Under the pieces are notes generated by a model, which saw only the letters and a program-made list of their open reading frames with translations, was not told the DNA's origin and searched no databases. This document shows positions 46,320-55,949 of a stretch of DNA of 64,000 nucleotides, in pieces. A program made the position numbers and the translations under genes. The stretch lies in NCBI GenBank assembly GCA_017458185.1, contig JAFTFY010000025.1, positions 62,001 through 126,000 of the forward strand, read 5' to 3'. Each line of letters starts with the position of its first letter. Within the stretch, counting starts at the first letter, position 1. Origin of the DNA: Neisseriaceae bacterium (GTDB lineage Bacteria > Pseudomonadota > Gammaproteobacteria > Burkholderiales > Neisseriaceae).

Positions 46320-47672
46320 CTACACCATACTAATCCCCGATACTTCTCGTGCCATTCTGGCGGCAGTGTTGTCGGTCATACTGCCGACAAAGTCGAGTAT
46401 TTTCATATACGCTAAATAAGGCGTGTCCTTGTCTTTATCAATGGCGTGTTCGCCCAATAGGGCTTGCGCTAATTCTTGGCGGTGATTGAGCGTTTGCCCT
46501 GTGGTTTGTGCATGAGCCATTGGAATGAGTAAAGACAAAATACTGCCCAAACAAGGGTAGGCGGCAATTTCGGTGATGACCTTGTTTTCGTGGCGAAATA
46601 CTTGATTGGCGGCGATTTCTTTGGCGTTTGCCAAAGTTTCGCTAATCATCGGCTCGGTTACGGAAATTAAGTCTTTGCCTTGAAAATCGCCTGCTAACAG
46701 GGCTTTGTGGTGCGTGTAAAAAGTGTTGGCAACGCTGTCAATCGCTTTACCAATCGCCATACCACGCAACATAGCACAGCGTTGGCGTTCGCTTACGGCG
46801 TGCCATGAATCAACCGTTTCGCCTGCCATTGGCGCAAACAGCCGTTCGACTTCGGCAGCGTTTAACATACCAATTTCAACTGCGTCTTCCAAGTCTAACA
46901 GGGCATAGCAAATATCATCGGCGGCTTCCATTAAATACGATAGGGGGTGTCTTGCCCACGAGTTGGTAGCGATTTCAGGCAGCCCCAATTCTGCCGCAAT
47001 TTCTTGCATAAACGCCAATTCGGTGCGATAAATATTAAATTTGCCGCGATTTTTGCCATTTTCCGTGTCCGCTGTCCAAGGATATTTCAGCAAAGAACCG
47101 ATTGTGGCAGCAGTCAGCCGCATGCCGCCTGCGTTGTGATACATTTCTAAATTAGCCACAATGCGAAGCGTGTGGGCGTTGCCTTCATACGATTGCACAT
47201 CGGCAATTTCTGCATCCGACAAATGGGTAAGATATTTTTGATTTTCAGGCAGCCTAAACCATTCACGCAAAGCGGCTTCGCCTGTGTGTCCAAATGGCGG
47301 ATTGCCCATATCGTGCGACAGACAGGCAACCTGAACAACCGTGCCAATATCTTGTGGGCTGATATTTTGAGGCAGTTGATGATTTTCCTGCAAAATCAAA
47401 CCAATATGATTGCCCAAACTGCGTCCGACACTCGCCACTTCCACGCTGTGCGTCAAACGATTGTGCGTTAAATCGTGCTTGGCAAAAGGGTGAACCTGCG
47501 TTTTGCGTCCCAATCGCCTGAAACTGCCGCTAAACACCACACGGTCATAATCAATATGAAAATCGGTACGCAAGGCGTTTTTGCCTTCTGCGGTTGAACG
47601 CGTGGCAGTGGGCGAGATTTGCCCATTTTCCACTTTAAAGCGTTGCGTGCTGAGTAATTGTTGCCAGTTCAT
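46320..47672 (-). CDS. dgt: dGTP triphosphohydrolase-like dNTPase
   Basis: 450 residues. HD-domain enzyme that cuts dNTPs to nucleoside and triphosphate: RLGRKTQVHPF, RLTHSVEVASVGRSLG, LSHDMGNPPFGHTGE (the HD pair) and DDICYALLDLEDA. The second-type dGTPase subfamily is usual in this family of bacteria. A DUS encodes FRLPEN in a loop. The gene lies between two oppositely oriented copies of one miniature element. Confidence 0.92.
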   Translation of the reverse strand: MNWQQLLSTQRFKVENGQISPTATRSTAEGKNALRTDFHIDYDRVVFSGSFRRLGRKTQVHPFAKHDLTHNRLTHSVEVASVGRSLGNHIGLILQENHQLPQNISPQDIGTVVQVACLSHDMGNPPFGHTGEAALREWFRLPENQKYLTHLSDAEIADVQSYEGNAHTLRIVANLEMYHNAGGMRLTAATIGSLLKYPWTADTENGKNRGKFNIYRTELAFMQEIAAELGLPEIATNSWARHPLSYLMEAADDICYALLDLEDAVEIGMLNAAEVERLFAPMAGETVDSWHAVSERQRCAMLRGMAIGKAIDSVANTFYTHHKALLAGDFQGKDLISVTEPMISETLANAKEIAANQVFRHENKVITEIAAYPCLGSILSLLIPMAHAQTTGQTLNHRQELAQALLGEHAIDKDKDTPYLAYMKILDFVGSMTDNTAARMAREVSGISMV

Positions 47673-47697
47673 TGATATTCCTTATATTTTCAGGCTG

Positions 47698-47840
47698 AAA
47701 CCTTTGCAAAACTGGCATCTGTGGCAGATTTCTTCGTTATGCGTTGCTCGAAATCGTAGCCTTTCTATTTGTTATGTCTTCGATTTCTGTGCTACTATAA
47801 CTTTGAACTCTACTCACATCTACCAGTTTTGCAAAGGTTT
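47698..47840. mobile_element. Miniature element inside a DUS, right of dgt (143 bp)
   Basis: Ends AAACCTTTGCAAAAC (47698-47712) and its complement (47826-47840). CAGGCTG flanks at 47691-47697 and 47841-47847. Its reverse complement matches the 46151 copy over most of its length. Confidence 0.75.
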
Positions 47841-47889
47841 CAGGCTGCCTGAAAAAGTTTTGAGTGTTGTTTTTCAGGCAGCCTGAAAC
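47839..47889 (-). terminator. Inverted DUS pair after ftsX
   Basis: TTTCAGGCTGCCTGAAAAA and TTTTTCAGGCAGCCTGAAA face each other across about 14 nt just after the ftsX stop. Confidence 0.65.
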
Positions 47890-47907
47890 GGTATTTTTAT
47901 CAGCAAA

Positions 47908-48819
47908 TCACCCTTGCGATACATATTCTTTTAAGTGTTGTCGTACCGCAAGCCATGCTCCGACTATGGCGAGTAAGCCCACGATTAACAGCACCAAAAA
48001 TAACTCTTGGGCGTTGAAAAAACGCCATTCGGGGTTAATGCCGTAAGGAGCGAACATTGCGGTGAGTTTGGGAGCGAATGTGGCTTGGATTAAACCTGCC
48101 AAAATTAAGCCGATGACCATAGACAACAAACCTTGCCACAAGGCAAAATACACAAACGGACGGCGAACAAAGGACGCAGGTGCACCCAAAAGCCGTGTAA
48201 TTTCAATCTCTTCCTTGCGTGCCAGTGTTTGCAATCGCGTGGTGTTATGCGTTACCAACACAAACGCCAAGCCTAATGTAATCGACAAAAACCATAAAAT
48301 TTGGCGAGCAAATTCTTTAATGTCGTGCAAGGTTTGCAGCCATTGTGCGTCTAATGCGGCATTATCAACCGAAGGCAAGCCTGATAAGCGTTTGCGTATG
48401 TTTTCAATTTCATCAGGATTGCTGCTTTTAGGCGTTACGCTAAATGCGTCTGATAGCGGATTTTCGTCCAACAACGAAACAATATCCGCATCGCCCAAAC
48501 TGCTTTGAATTTCTTGCAAAGCGGCGGTTTTGTCAATCAGTTTGACATTCGACAAGTCTTGATCGCTCTCTAATGTTTGCTTAACTTGGGCAATGTCGTT
48601 TGCATTTGCATTGTGTTGTAAATAAACGGTAATTTGCGGATTAGACGACAGCGAACCAAACAAATTTTGCGTACTTTGCACGGCTAAATATAAGCACAAA
48701 GGCAAGGTGAGTGCAATGCCCGTCATCAATAAAATCAAGAAGTTACCAATCGGGCGTTTTAAGAGATGACGCAGGGCATTTTTCGCCGCAGAAATATTTA
48801 AATTAAGCCAAGAGTTCAT
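47908..48819 (-). CDS. ftsX: Cell-division ABC permease FtsX
   Basis: 303 residues. Four membrane segments (about 27-50, 175-197, 225-250, 270-293) and a periplasmic domain between the first two that activates murein hydrolases. FLSITLGLAFVLVTHNTTRLQTLARKEEI and LLGAPASFVRRPF are the conserved FtsX segments. Its start overlaps the ftsE stop by 4 bp (ATGA). With FtsE it controls septal peptidoglycan splitting. Confidence 0.94.
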   Translation of the reverse strand: MNSWLNLNISAAKNALRHLLKRPIGNFLILLMTGIALTLPLCLYLAVQSTQNLFGSLSSNPQITVYLQHNANANDIAQVKQTLESDQDLSNVKLIDKTAALQEIQSSLGDADIVSLLDENPLSDAFSVTPKSSNPDEIENIRKRLSGLPSVDNAALDAQWLQTLHDIKEFARQILWFLSITLGLAFVLVTHNTTRLQTLARKEEIEITRLLGAPASFVRRPFVYFALWQGLLSMVIGLILAGLIQATFAPKLTAMFAPYGINPEWRFFNAQELFLVLLIVGLLAIVGAWLAVRQHLKEYVSQG

Positions 48820-49472
48820 TTTGTATAAAACCTGCCTTCCTGTAAGCGAATAATGCGGTGTCCGTAGTCTGCCATAATGCTTTCATCGTGGGCAGAAACA
48901 ATAACGGTTGCACCATTTTTGTGGAATGTTTTGAACAACTCCATAATATCCAAAGCGTATGCACGGTCTAAATTTGCGGACGGTTCATCGGCGATAATCA
49001 CACTCGGTTGATGAACCACAGCCCGAGCAATGCACAGCCGCTGTTGTTCGCCGCCCGAAAAGGTTACAGGGTCGGTATTTTCGCGTCCGCCCAAACCCAC
49101 TTTTTCTAATGCGGTTAAGGCTCGTTGTTTGGCGGCTTTGACATCGTAGCCGATAATTTGCAGGGGCAGCATCACATTTTCTAACGCACTGCGGTCGAAC
49201 AAAATTTTATGGTCTTGAAACACAATGCCGATATGCTGACGCAAATAACCTAACTGGTCATCGCTTAACGCACCGATATTGTGTCCGTTAATGGAAACCT
49301 TGCCCGAAGTGGGTTTGATAATGCCGGCAATCAATTTTAGAATGGTTGATTTACCTGCTCCCGAATGTCCTGCAATAAACACCATTTCGCCTTTTTTAAT
49401 ATCAAAACTGATATTATCCAAAGCGGTGTATTTACCAGGATACACTTTACTGACTTGTTCAAAAGTTATCAT
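48816..49472 (-). CDS. ftsE: Cell-division ATPase FtsE
   Basis: 218 residues, one ABC domain: Walker A AGHSGAGKST (34-43), VTFSGGEQQRL signature, Walker B ADEPSANLD and the switch His in VSAHDE. It drives FtsX. Its ATG lies 2 bp after the stop of the small gene at 49475, so the two are co-transcribed. Confidence 0.95.
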   Translation of the reverse strand: MITFEQVSKVYPGKYTALDNISFDIKKGEMVFIAGHSGAGKSTILKLIAGIIKPTSGKVSINGHNIGALSDDQLGYLRQHIGIVFQDHKILFDRSALENVMLPLQIIGYDVKAAKQRALTALEKVGLGGRENTDPVTFSGGEQQRLCIARAVVHQPSVIIADEPSANLDRAYALDIMELFKTFHKNGATVIVSAHDESIMADYGHRIIRLQEGRFYTK

Positions 49473-49474
49473 AA

Positions 49475-49843
49475 CTATTTGATTTCCTTGAAAAATTGTT
49501 TTAACTTCGTCAAAATAAGTCTTATTTTAACCTTATTTTTGATTGTTGATTTTCGTTTCAGGCTGCCTGAAAACTGTTTCCAGTAACCTGTCTCATAAAG
49601 CCTTTCACCACGAGCAGAACTGTGTAGTTCAAATAATTCCTTGCATTTTATACATAAAAACACTTTAACCACTTTATTAAAATAATCTTTTTCTTCCGTA
49701 TAAACAATAGTTTCTATCAATTTTAAGTTAGAATTATGTTCAACGCTATTTTTAAATCTCAAAAAATCATACTCGCCATTAAATTTAATATTTTTATGAA
49801 ACCATTGAGTGTAATCTCCTGTTTCATTGTCAATACATTTCAT
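49475..49843 (-). CDS. Hypothetical protein in the ftsE operon
   Basis: 122 residues; not recognised. Cytoplasmic and charged, with one CIKC pair near residue 65 in VFLCIKCKELFELH and RGERLYETGYWKQF. The C-terminal 30 residues follow an in-frame DUS (SGSLK) and are Lys-rich, a composition unlike the rest, so the original stop was probably lost and the frame now runs through former spacer into the ftsE start. Confidence 0.6.
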   Translation of the reverse strand: MKCIDNETGDYTQWFHKNIKFNGEYDFLRFKNSVEHNSNLKLIETIVYTEEKDYFNKVVKVFLCIKCKELFELHSSARGERLYETGYWKQFSGSLKRKSTIKNKVKIRLILTKLKQFFKEIK

Positions 49844-49910
49844 TTTGATTTCCAGTGCGTACTTTAAATTTTTTCCGTTTGTTGAACGCTATTTCAGGCA
49901 GCCTGAACAA

Positions 49911-50231
49911 TTAAATATAACTTTGCAACGCCTGCGATACGGTTTCGTTTAAGGAAATATGTCGTCTTTGGGCGTATTCTGCAACGGCACGGTGTAAATC
50001 GGGCGAAATTTCTACTTGAAAATGACCTTCGTATGGTTTGTCGGGTTCGATATGATTTTCTTTGCAAAACAATAAGTAATCATCAATCGCTGCATAAAAA
50101 GATTGCCGCAAATCTTTGGCGTTATCCGCTTCAAAGGTTACTAATTGTCGAATGCCACTCACTTTGCCGAAAAATGAATTGTTTTCTTCGTCAAATTCAA
50201 CTGTGCCAAGATAGCCTTTGTAACTTAACAT
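49911..50231 (-). CDS. hicB: HicB family antitoxin
   Basis: 106 residues. N-terminal degraded RNase-H-like fold (MLSYKGYLGTVEFDEENN, FFGKVSG) and C-terminal ribbon-helix-helix DNA-binding part (VEISPDLHRAVAEYAQRRHISLNETVSQAL). It binds HicA and represses its own operon. It starts one base after the hicA stop. Confidence 0.9.
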   Translation of the reverse strand: MLSYKGYLGTVEFDEENNSFFGKVSGIRQLVTFEADNAKDLRQSFYAAIDDYLLFCKENHIEPDKPYEGHFQVEISPDLHRAVAEYAQRRHISLNETVSQALQSYI

Positions 50232-50232
50232 G

Positions 50233-50484
50233 TTAAATTCTCCCTTTTTCTTGCAGATAAATTTTAACAGATTTCAATGCACCGCCTTTGAGATGATTTT
50301 CAGGGTGCGGTTTGTGTAAGTGCAGTCGGTCGCTTTCATCATCTTGATGAATAAACACAACCCGACTGCCTGCTCGTTCAATTAAACGATAACCTAAAAA
50401 ATTCATGACTGTCAGTAACTTATCCCATTCAAAGGTGCTTTTGCTTGCCTTTAACGCCGATAATAATTTTTCCTGCTTGGTCAT
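50233..50484 (-). CDS. hicA: HicA family toxin
   Basis: 83 residues. Small double-stranded-RNA-binding-like fold that cuts mRNA. It has FEWDKLLTVMNFLGYRL, GSRVVF and the HLHKPHP motif (55-61). This is the branch in which the catalytic His is in HxPHP rather than in GSH. The toxin precedes the antitoxin, the usual hicAB order. ATG at 50484 is preferred over an upstream TTG. The pair sits between ftsY and ftsE. Confidence 0.88.
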   Translation of the reverse strand: MTKQEKLLSALKASKSTFEWDKLLTVMNFLGYRLIERAGSRVVFIHQDDESDRLHLHKPHPENHLKGGALKSVKIYLQEKGRI

Positions 50485-50502
50485 AATCAATCAAACGCTT
50501 TC

Positions 50503-51831
50503 TCAATCAGGCAACAGTGCATCGACAAACTCTTTCGCTCGGAAAGGGCGTAAATCGTCTATGCTTTCGCCCACGCCGATATAACGCACGGGAATAGGGC
50601 GGCGGGCGGCTAATGCGGCAATCACACCGCCTTTGGCTGTGCCGTCTAATTTGGTCAGCACCAAACCTGTTAGCCCCAAAGCGTCATCAAACGCAATCAC
50701 TTGGTTAATGGCGTTTTGTCCGATATTTGCGTCTAATACCAACAAAATTTCGTGCGGTGCGTCTGGCATGGATTTTTGCAACACCCGTTTGACTTTTTTG
50801 ATTTCTTCCATTAAATGCAACTGCGTGGGCAAGCGGCCTGCGGTGTCGGCTAACACAATATCGGTTTTGCGGGCTTTGGCGGCTTCTAATGCGTCAAAAC
50901 AAACGGCGGCAGAATCGCCTTTTTCTTGCGAAATCACTGCCACATCGTTGCGGTTGCCCCATTCGATTAACTGCTCGCGAGCGGCGGCTCGGAAAGTATC
51001 GCCTGCCGCTAATAAAACCGTGCGGTTTTCCGATTGATATAACTTCGCTAACTTGCCGATTGAAGTGGTTTTGCCTGCTCCATTAACACCTGCCATCATA
51101 ATCACAAACGGCTCACCGCTTTTTTCAGGCAGCATTAAAGGCTGTTCTAACGGTTGCAATAATTCTCGCAAGGCTTCTTTTAAGGCTTGTTTGAGTTCGG
51201 ACGCGTCTTTCAAACCTTTGAGCGTAACCCGTTTGCGAACATCGGATAGCAAGCGTTCTGTGGCTTCCACGCCCATATCGCTGGTGAGCAGGACGGTTTC
51301 TAATTCTTCATACAAATCTTCGTCAATTTGTCCGCCGCCAAACACGCTGGCTAATGATTTGCCTAACTTATCGCGAGACTTGGTTAAACCCTGTTTGAGA
51401 CGCGAAAACCAGCCCGATTTTTTGGCAGGTTCGGGTTCTGGTTCGGATTTGGGTTCAGGTTCAGGCGTTTGGACAACAGGCGTTGCCGCTTGTTTCGCCT
51501 GTCTGAACGATTCTATATCAGGTATGTTAATCTTTTCAGCCTGCCTGAAAGCGGTTGTGTCAGAAGTTTCAACGCTTTCGGGCTGTTTATCTTCTGTCGT
51601 ATGTTCAGGCTGCCTGAAAACGGTTGTATCAGGAATATCAACGCTTTCGGGCTGTTTATCTTCTGCCATATTTTCAGGCTGTCTGAAAGTTGCCGTATCA
51701 AGAGTTTCAACACTCTCGGGCTGTTTTTCATCTGCCACACTATTTTCAGGCGACAGCGTTTTTTCTATTTCAACAGGCTGATTTTCAGGCGTTTTTGCTG
51801 TTTTTTTCTTTCTAAATAAACCAAATATCAT
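50503..51831 (-). CDS. ftsY: Signal recognition particle receptor FtsY
   Basis: 442 residues. N-terminal basic stretch FRKKKTAK, an acidic A domain (about 10-150), then the NG GTPase domain with GVNGAGKTT, DTAGR, TKLDGTAKGG and the final EFVDALL. It receives ribosomes carrying SRP at the inner membrane. The A domain contains a 23-residue tandem repeat (39-61, 62-84, 85-99), each holding a DUS-derived FRQPE or FRQAE, and a further FRQAK. Length varies widely in this domain across relatives. Confidence 0.95.
   Translation of the reverse strand: MIFGLFRKKKTAKTPENQPVEIEKTLSPENSVADEKQPESVETLDTATFRQPENMAEDKQPESVDIPDTTVFRQPEHTTEDKQPESVETSDTTAFRQAEKINIPDIESFRQAKQAATPVVQTPEPEPKSEPEPEPAKKSGWFSRLKQGLTKSRDKLGKSLASVFGGGQIDEDLYEELETVLLTSDMGVEATERLLSDVRKRVTLKGLKDASELKQALKEALRELLQPLEQPLMLPEKSGEPFVIMMAGVNGAGKTTSIGKLAKLYQSENRTVLLAAGDTFRAAAREQLIEWGNRNDVAVISQEKGDSAAVCFDALEAAKARKTDIVLADTAGRLPTQLHLMEEIKKVKRVLQKSMPDAPHEILLVLDANIGQNAINQVIAFDDALGLTGLVLTKLDGTAKGGVIAALAARRPIPVRYIGVGESIDDLRPFRAKEFVDALLPD
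51535..51717 (-). repeat. 69-bp in-frame tandem repeat in ftsY
   Basis: Units at 51717-51649 and 51648-51580, with a partial third (51579-51535), encode ESVETLDTATFRQPE-type blocks. One unit has a perfect DUS (near 51603); the others have degenerate ones (CAGGCTGTCTGAA near 51673, CAGCCTGCCTGAA near 51536). Confidence 0.85.
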
Positions 51832-51966
51832 GGCAATAATCGCATTTAAAATATTTAAAATAGTTGTTATTGTAACCTAATTTATTCGTTCATAATGCCA
51901 CAAAAGTGGTAAAATCCGCCGTTTAATGCTTTTTCAAGTTTCAGGCAGCCTGAAATTTCCGTTTAA

Positions 51967-53007
<1,041 letters not shown>

Positions 53008-53028
53008 TTTGGGTTTGGGTTAAAAAAA

Positions 53029-53055
53029 ACGGCAGTTTTCTGCCGTTTTTTGATG
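53029..53055 (+). terminator. Terminator of ilvC
   Basis: AAACGGCAG (53029-53037) with CTGCCGTTT (53042-53050) followed by TTTT. Confidence 0.85.
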
Positions 53056-53125
53056 ACTTTTAAGTTTTCAGGCTGCCTGAAAGTGATATAATCGCCCGAA
53101 TTTAATGATAAATACACGAACACAA

Positions 53126-54166
53126 ATGAACATAGCGATTGCAACCGACAAATTTCAACATTCAGGCGGAATGGAACGCTATGTATTTGATTTAGTTCAA
53201 GGTTTGTTGGCTCTGCAAATCACACCACAAGTGTTTGCCATGAAATCATCTGCCGAATTTACTGCTCTGTGTCCCACACACACGCTCGGACAATTTCCCA
53301 TTGCACAACTGCGATATGCTGTTTTTAATGCCAAAGTGCAAAAAAGGCTGCCTGAAAACCATAAATTGATTGCCACCAGTTTGGTGGATAATGCCGATAT
53401 TTTAATTTGCGGCGGCAATCATTTGGGTTTTTTGCAAGCCACAAAGAGAAAAGCAACCATTAAAGACAAAATGACCATTAAACGCGGCATTTCTGCGTAT
53501 GCTACCGCAAAAAAAATTGTTACCCATTCCAAAAAAATGGCAGATGAATTACAACAATTTTATCATGTGGCAAAAGATAAAATTATCACCATTTATCCGC
53601 CTGTTAATAGCGAAAATTTTTATCCATTATCAAATGAAGAACGCCAAAATTTAAGACAAAAATTTGGTTTTTCTGACAATGAAAATATATTACTTTTTCC
53701 GTCAGCAAATCATCAATTAAAGGGTTTAGATTTAATTATCGAAACCGTACAATCTGCACAAAAAGATGTACATCACCCTATTAAAATTGCCGTTTGTGGC
53801 AAACAAGCCATACAACACCCTTTAATTATCAATTTAGGCTTTATTAAAAATATGCCTGAACTTTATAATGCAGTTGATTTTACTGTATTAGCATCAATTT
53901 ATGAAGCCTTTGGTTTAGTGGGGATTGAAAGCGTTTTATGTGGCACAAAAACCATTTTTGCTACAACATGTGGTTGTACCGAAGTCATTAAGGATACAGA
54001 CGGTTTATTTTTTAATCGTATGCAGCCTGAAACACTTAAACAACGATTATTCAAAGCGGATAAAATGAAATTAGAAAATAATTATAGGATCGATAATCCA
54101 CAAGATTATATTTTGTATAATCCTACATTGTCTCATCATATTGATAAGGTGTTGGAGATAATATAA
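53126..54166 (+). CDS. GT4 family glycosyltransferase (surface glycan)
   Basis: 346 residues. GT-B fold with IATDKFQHSGGMERY (the GG loop of WaaG-like enzymes), LFPSANHQLKGLDLIIE and SIYEAFGLVGIESVLCG (the EX7E motif). Likely adds a hexose in LOS core or an O-chain. A DUS encodes RLPEN in the N-domain. No ribosome site is obvious before either ATG (53105 or 53126); 53126 fits homologues. It is the first gene of the glycan cluster. Confidence 0.85.
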   Translation: MNIAIATDKFQHSGGMERYVFDLVQGLLALQITPQVFAMKSSAEFTALCPTHTLGQFPIAQLRYAVFNAKVQKRLPENHKLIATSLVDNADILICGGNHLGFLQATKRKATIKDKMTIKRGISAYATAKKIVTHSKKMADELQQFYHVAKDKIITIYPPVNSENFYPLSNEERQNLRQKFGFSDNENILLFPSANHQLKGLDLIIETVQSAQKDVHHPIKIAVCGKQAIQHPLIINLGFIKNMPELYNAVDFTVLASIYEAFGLVGIESVLCGTKTIFATTCGCTEVIKDTDGLFFNRMQPETLKQRLFKADKMKLENNYRIDNPQDYILYNPTLSHHIDKVLEII

Positions 54167-54891
54167 TGCAATATCCAGTTTATGTAATTTCACTTGCCAA
54201 AGATGAAGAGCGTAGAAATTCACTGAAAAAACAATTTAATTCATATAACGAATTTAACATTATTGACGCAGTGGAAGGCAATAAAATTGATATTCAACAA
54301 TATTTTAAATATCTTTCAGGCAGCCTATCTAAATACAATATTTTAATTAGTCCCAATGAATTAGGTTGCACGCTTTCCCATATTAAAGCATATGAAGCGT
54401 TTTTGGCGACAGATGCGGAATATTGTTTAATTTTAGAAGATGATGTTGTGGGGAATGATGAACTCATTAAAAAAGCATTTAGCTTTGTTGATAAAATACC
54501 AAAAAATTCAATGATATTATTGGGTGGAGAATATCCCAAAGCATGGGGGAAAAAAATAAGTAATGACTTATATGCTGTTTCTCGTTATTCTTTGCAAAGA
54601 ATATATAATGCACATGCCTATATTTTAGATAAACAATCTGCACAAAATTTATTGAATATTCAAAAAGAAACACTAACTGTTGCAGATATATGGTGTTATT
54701 TATTACCACAAAAAAATATTTCTTTATATTATAGCAAGTTAATTCATCAAAATGATAACGAAAACCCCAGTAATATTGAAATTGAAAGAGACATTAAAAC
54801 CAAACATCATCTTAATCCTAAAAAAATACGCGGATTAAAATATAATTTTATGCGTATCATTGATAGATATTTTTCCGATTTTTTAATATAG
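54166..54891 (+). CDS. GT25 family LOS glycosyltransferase
   Basis: 241 residues. PVYVISLAKDEERRNSL, AVEGNKID, ELGCTLSHIKAYEAFL and LILEDDVV are the GT25 (LgtB/LgtE/Lex1-type) signatures; members add galactose or glucose to lipooligosaccharide. ATG overlaps the previous stop (TAATG). A one-sided DUS encodes LSGSL. AT-rich. Confidence 0.88.
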   Translation: MQYPVYVISLAKDEERRNSLKKQFNSYNEFNIIDAVEGNKIDIQQYFKYLSGSLSKYNILISPNELGCTLSHIKAYEAFLATDAEYCLILEDDVVGNDELIKKAFSFVDKIPKNSMILLGGEYPKAWGKKISNDLYAVSRYSLQRIYNAHAYILDKQSAQNLLNIQKETLTVADIWCYLLPQKNISLYYSKLIHQNDNENPSNIEIERDIKTKHHLNPKKIRGLKYNFMRIIDRYFSDFLI

Positions 54892-54909
54892 TATTTAAAA
54901 GGTAAAAAA

Positions 54910-55947
54910 ATGAACAGTCATTTATTTGGGCAAGGAAAGAGCATTGTCTTTTGTGGAGTGCTTAATATTGATATTTTAATTATTGAGGAATTAAGAAATT
55001 ATGGTTTTGATGTTATTAGTATCAATGAAGAATTAGAAAAAAAATATATTTTTCATTATCCAAATATTCGTTCATTTTTATATGCTAAATATCGTAAAAT
55101 TATTTTTCATGATAAAGAAGCAAGTAGAAAAGCAAAGTATCAATTTCGTCGTCAAAAGTTTCTTGATATAGTCAAAGACAAAAAACTTGACTACGCCTTG
55201 TTTTTTAGGGGAGATTTATTTGATGATGAGTTATTGAAAGTAATTAAAAATAAAACCACTTATGGAATGATTAATTATCAATTTGATGGTTTGCACCGTT
55301 ACCCTGATATATATTCCAAAATAAATATATTTGATCGATTTTTTGTTTTTGATTATCAGGATTTATATCGTTATCCTGATTTATTGCCTACTACCAATTT
55401 TTATTTTGAGCCACATAGCGAATTATCGAATAATGGTAAAATTTATTTTTTAGCAGTTCATCACGATAGTCGAACCCATTTAATCAATCAATTTACCGCT
55501 TATGCTAAACGGCATCATTTATCATTGGATTTTAATATTGTTTTTGCAACAAATGAGCAAAAAGATGATTATAAAACACCAGAAGTTATTGACTTTTTAG
55601 ACAAGGTCATTTCTTTTAATGACAATATTGTGCGTTCGCAACAAAGTTCTGTTTTAGCAGATTTTGTGATTAACGAACATAAAGGTTTGTCGTTTCGTGT
55701 TTTTGAAGCAATTGGTTATCAGAAAAAACTGATTACCACTAATGAAACTGTTAAATTTTATGACTTTTATCACCCCAATAATATTTTTATTTATAATGGT
55801 GAAAATCACAATGAATTAACGAAATTTTTAAAACTTCCTTATTTTCCAATAGATGAAAATATTCGTCAAAAATATTCTTTTAATAATTGGATTCGGTATG
55901 TTTTAGATATTTCACCCTATCAAAAAATTGAGTTGCCAGAGTATTAA
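54910..55947 (+). CDS. Putative glycosyltransferase-like protein
   Basis: 345 residues, cytoplasmic, very AT-rich. The first 60 residues read like a Rossmann half-domain (IVFCGVLNIDILIIEEL). FVINEHKGLSFRVFEAIGYQKKLITTN near residue 265 resembles the C-terminal nucleotide-sugar region of CgeB-like transferases, with Glu in a GLSFRVFE segment. Function is inferred mainly from position between two glycosyltransferase genes. Confidence 0.6.
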   Translation: MNSHLFGQGKSIVFCGVLNIDILIIEELRNYGFDVISINEELEKKYIFHYPNIRSFLYAKYRKIIFHDKEASRKAKYQFRRQKFLDIVKDKKLDYALFFRGDLFDDELLKVIKNKTTYGMINYQFDGLHRYPDIYSKINIFDRFFVFDYQDLYRYPDLLPTTNFYFEPHSELSNNGKIYFLAVHHDSRTHLINQFTAYAKRHHLSLDFNIVFATNEQKDDYKTPEVIDFLDKVISFNDNIVRSQQSSVLADFVINEHKGLSFRVFEAIGYQKKLITTNETVKFYDFYHPNNIFIYNGENHNELTKFLKLPYFPIDENIRQKYSFNNWIRYVLDISPYQKIELPEY

Positions 55948-55949
55948 AA

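Noticed and set aside
51053-51781. A 242-codon plus-strand frame opposite ftsY
   Set aside because: It is antisense to the conserved NG domain and the tandem repeat; its SGCLK units are the DUS read on the other strand.
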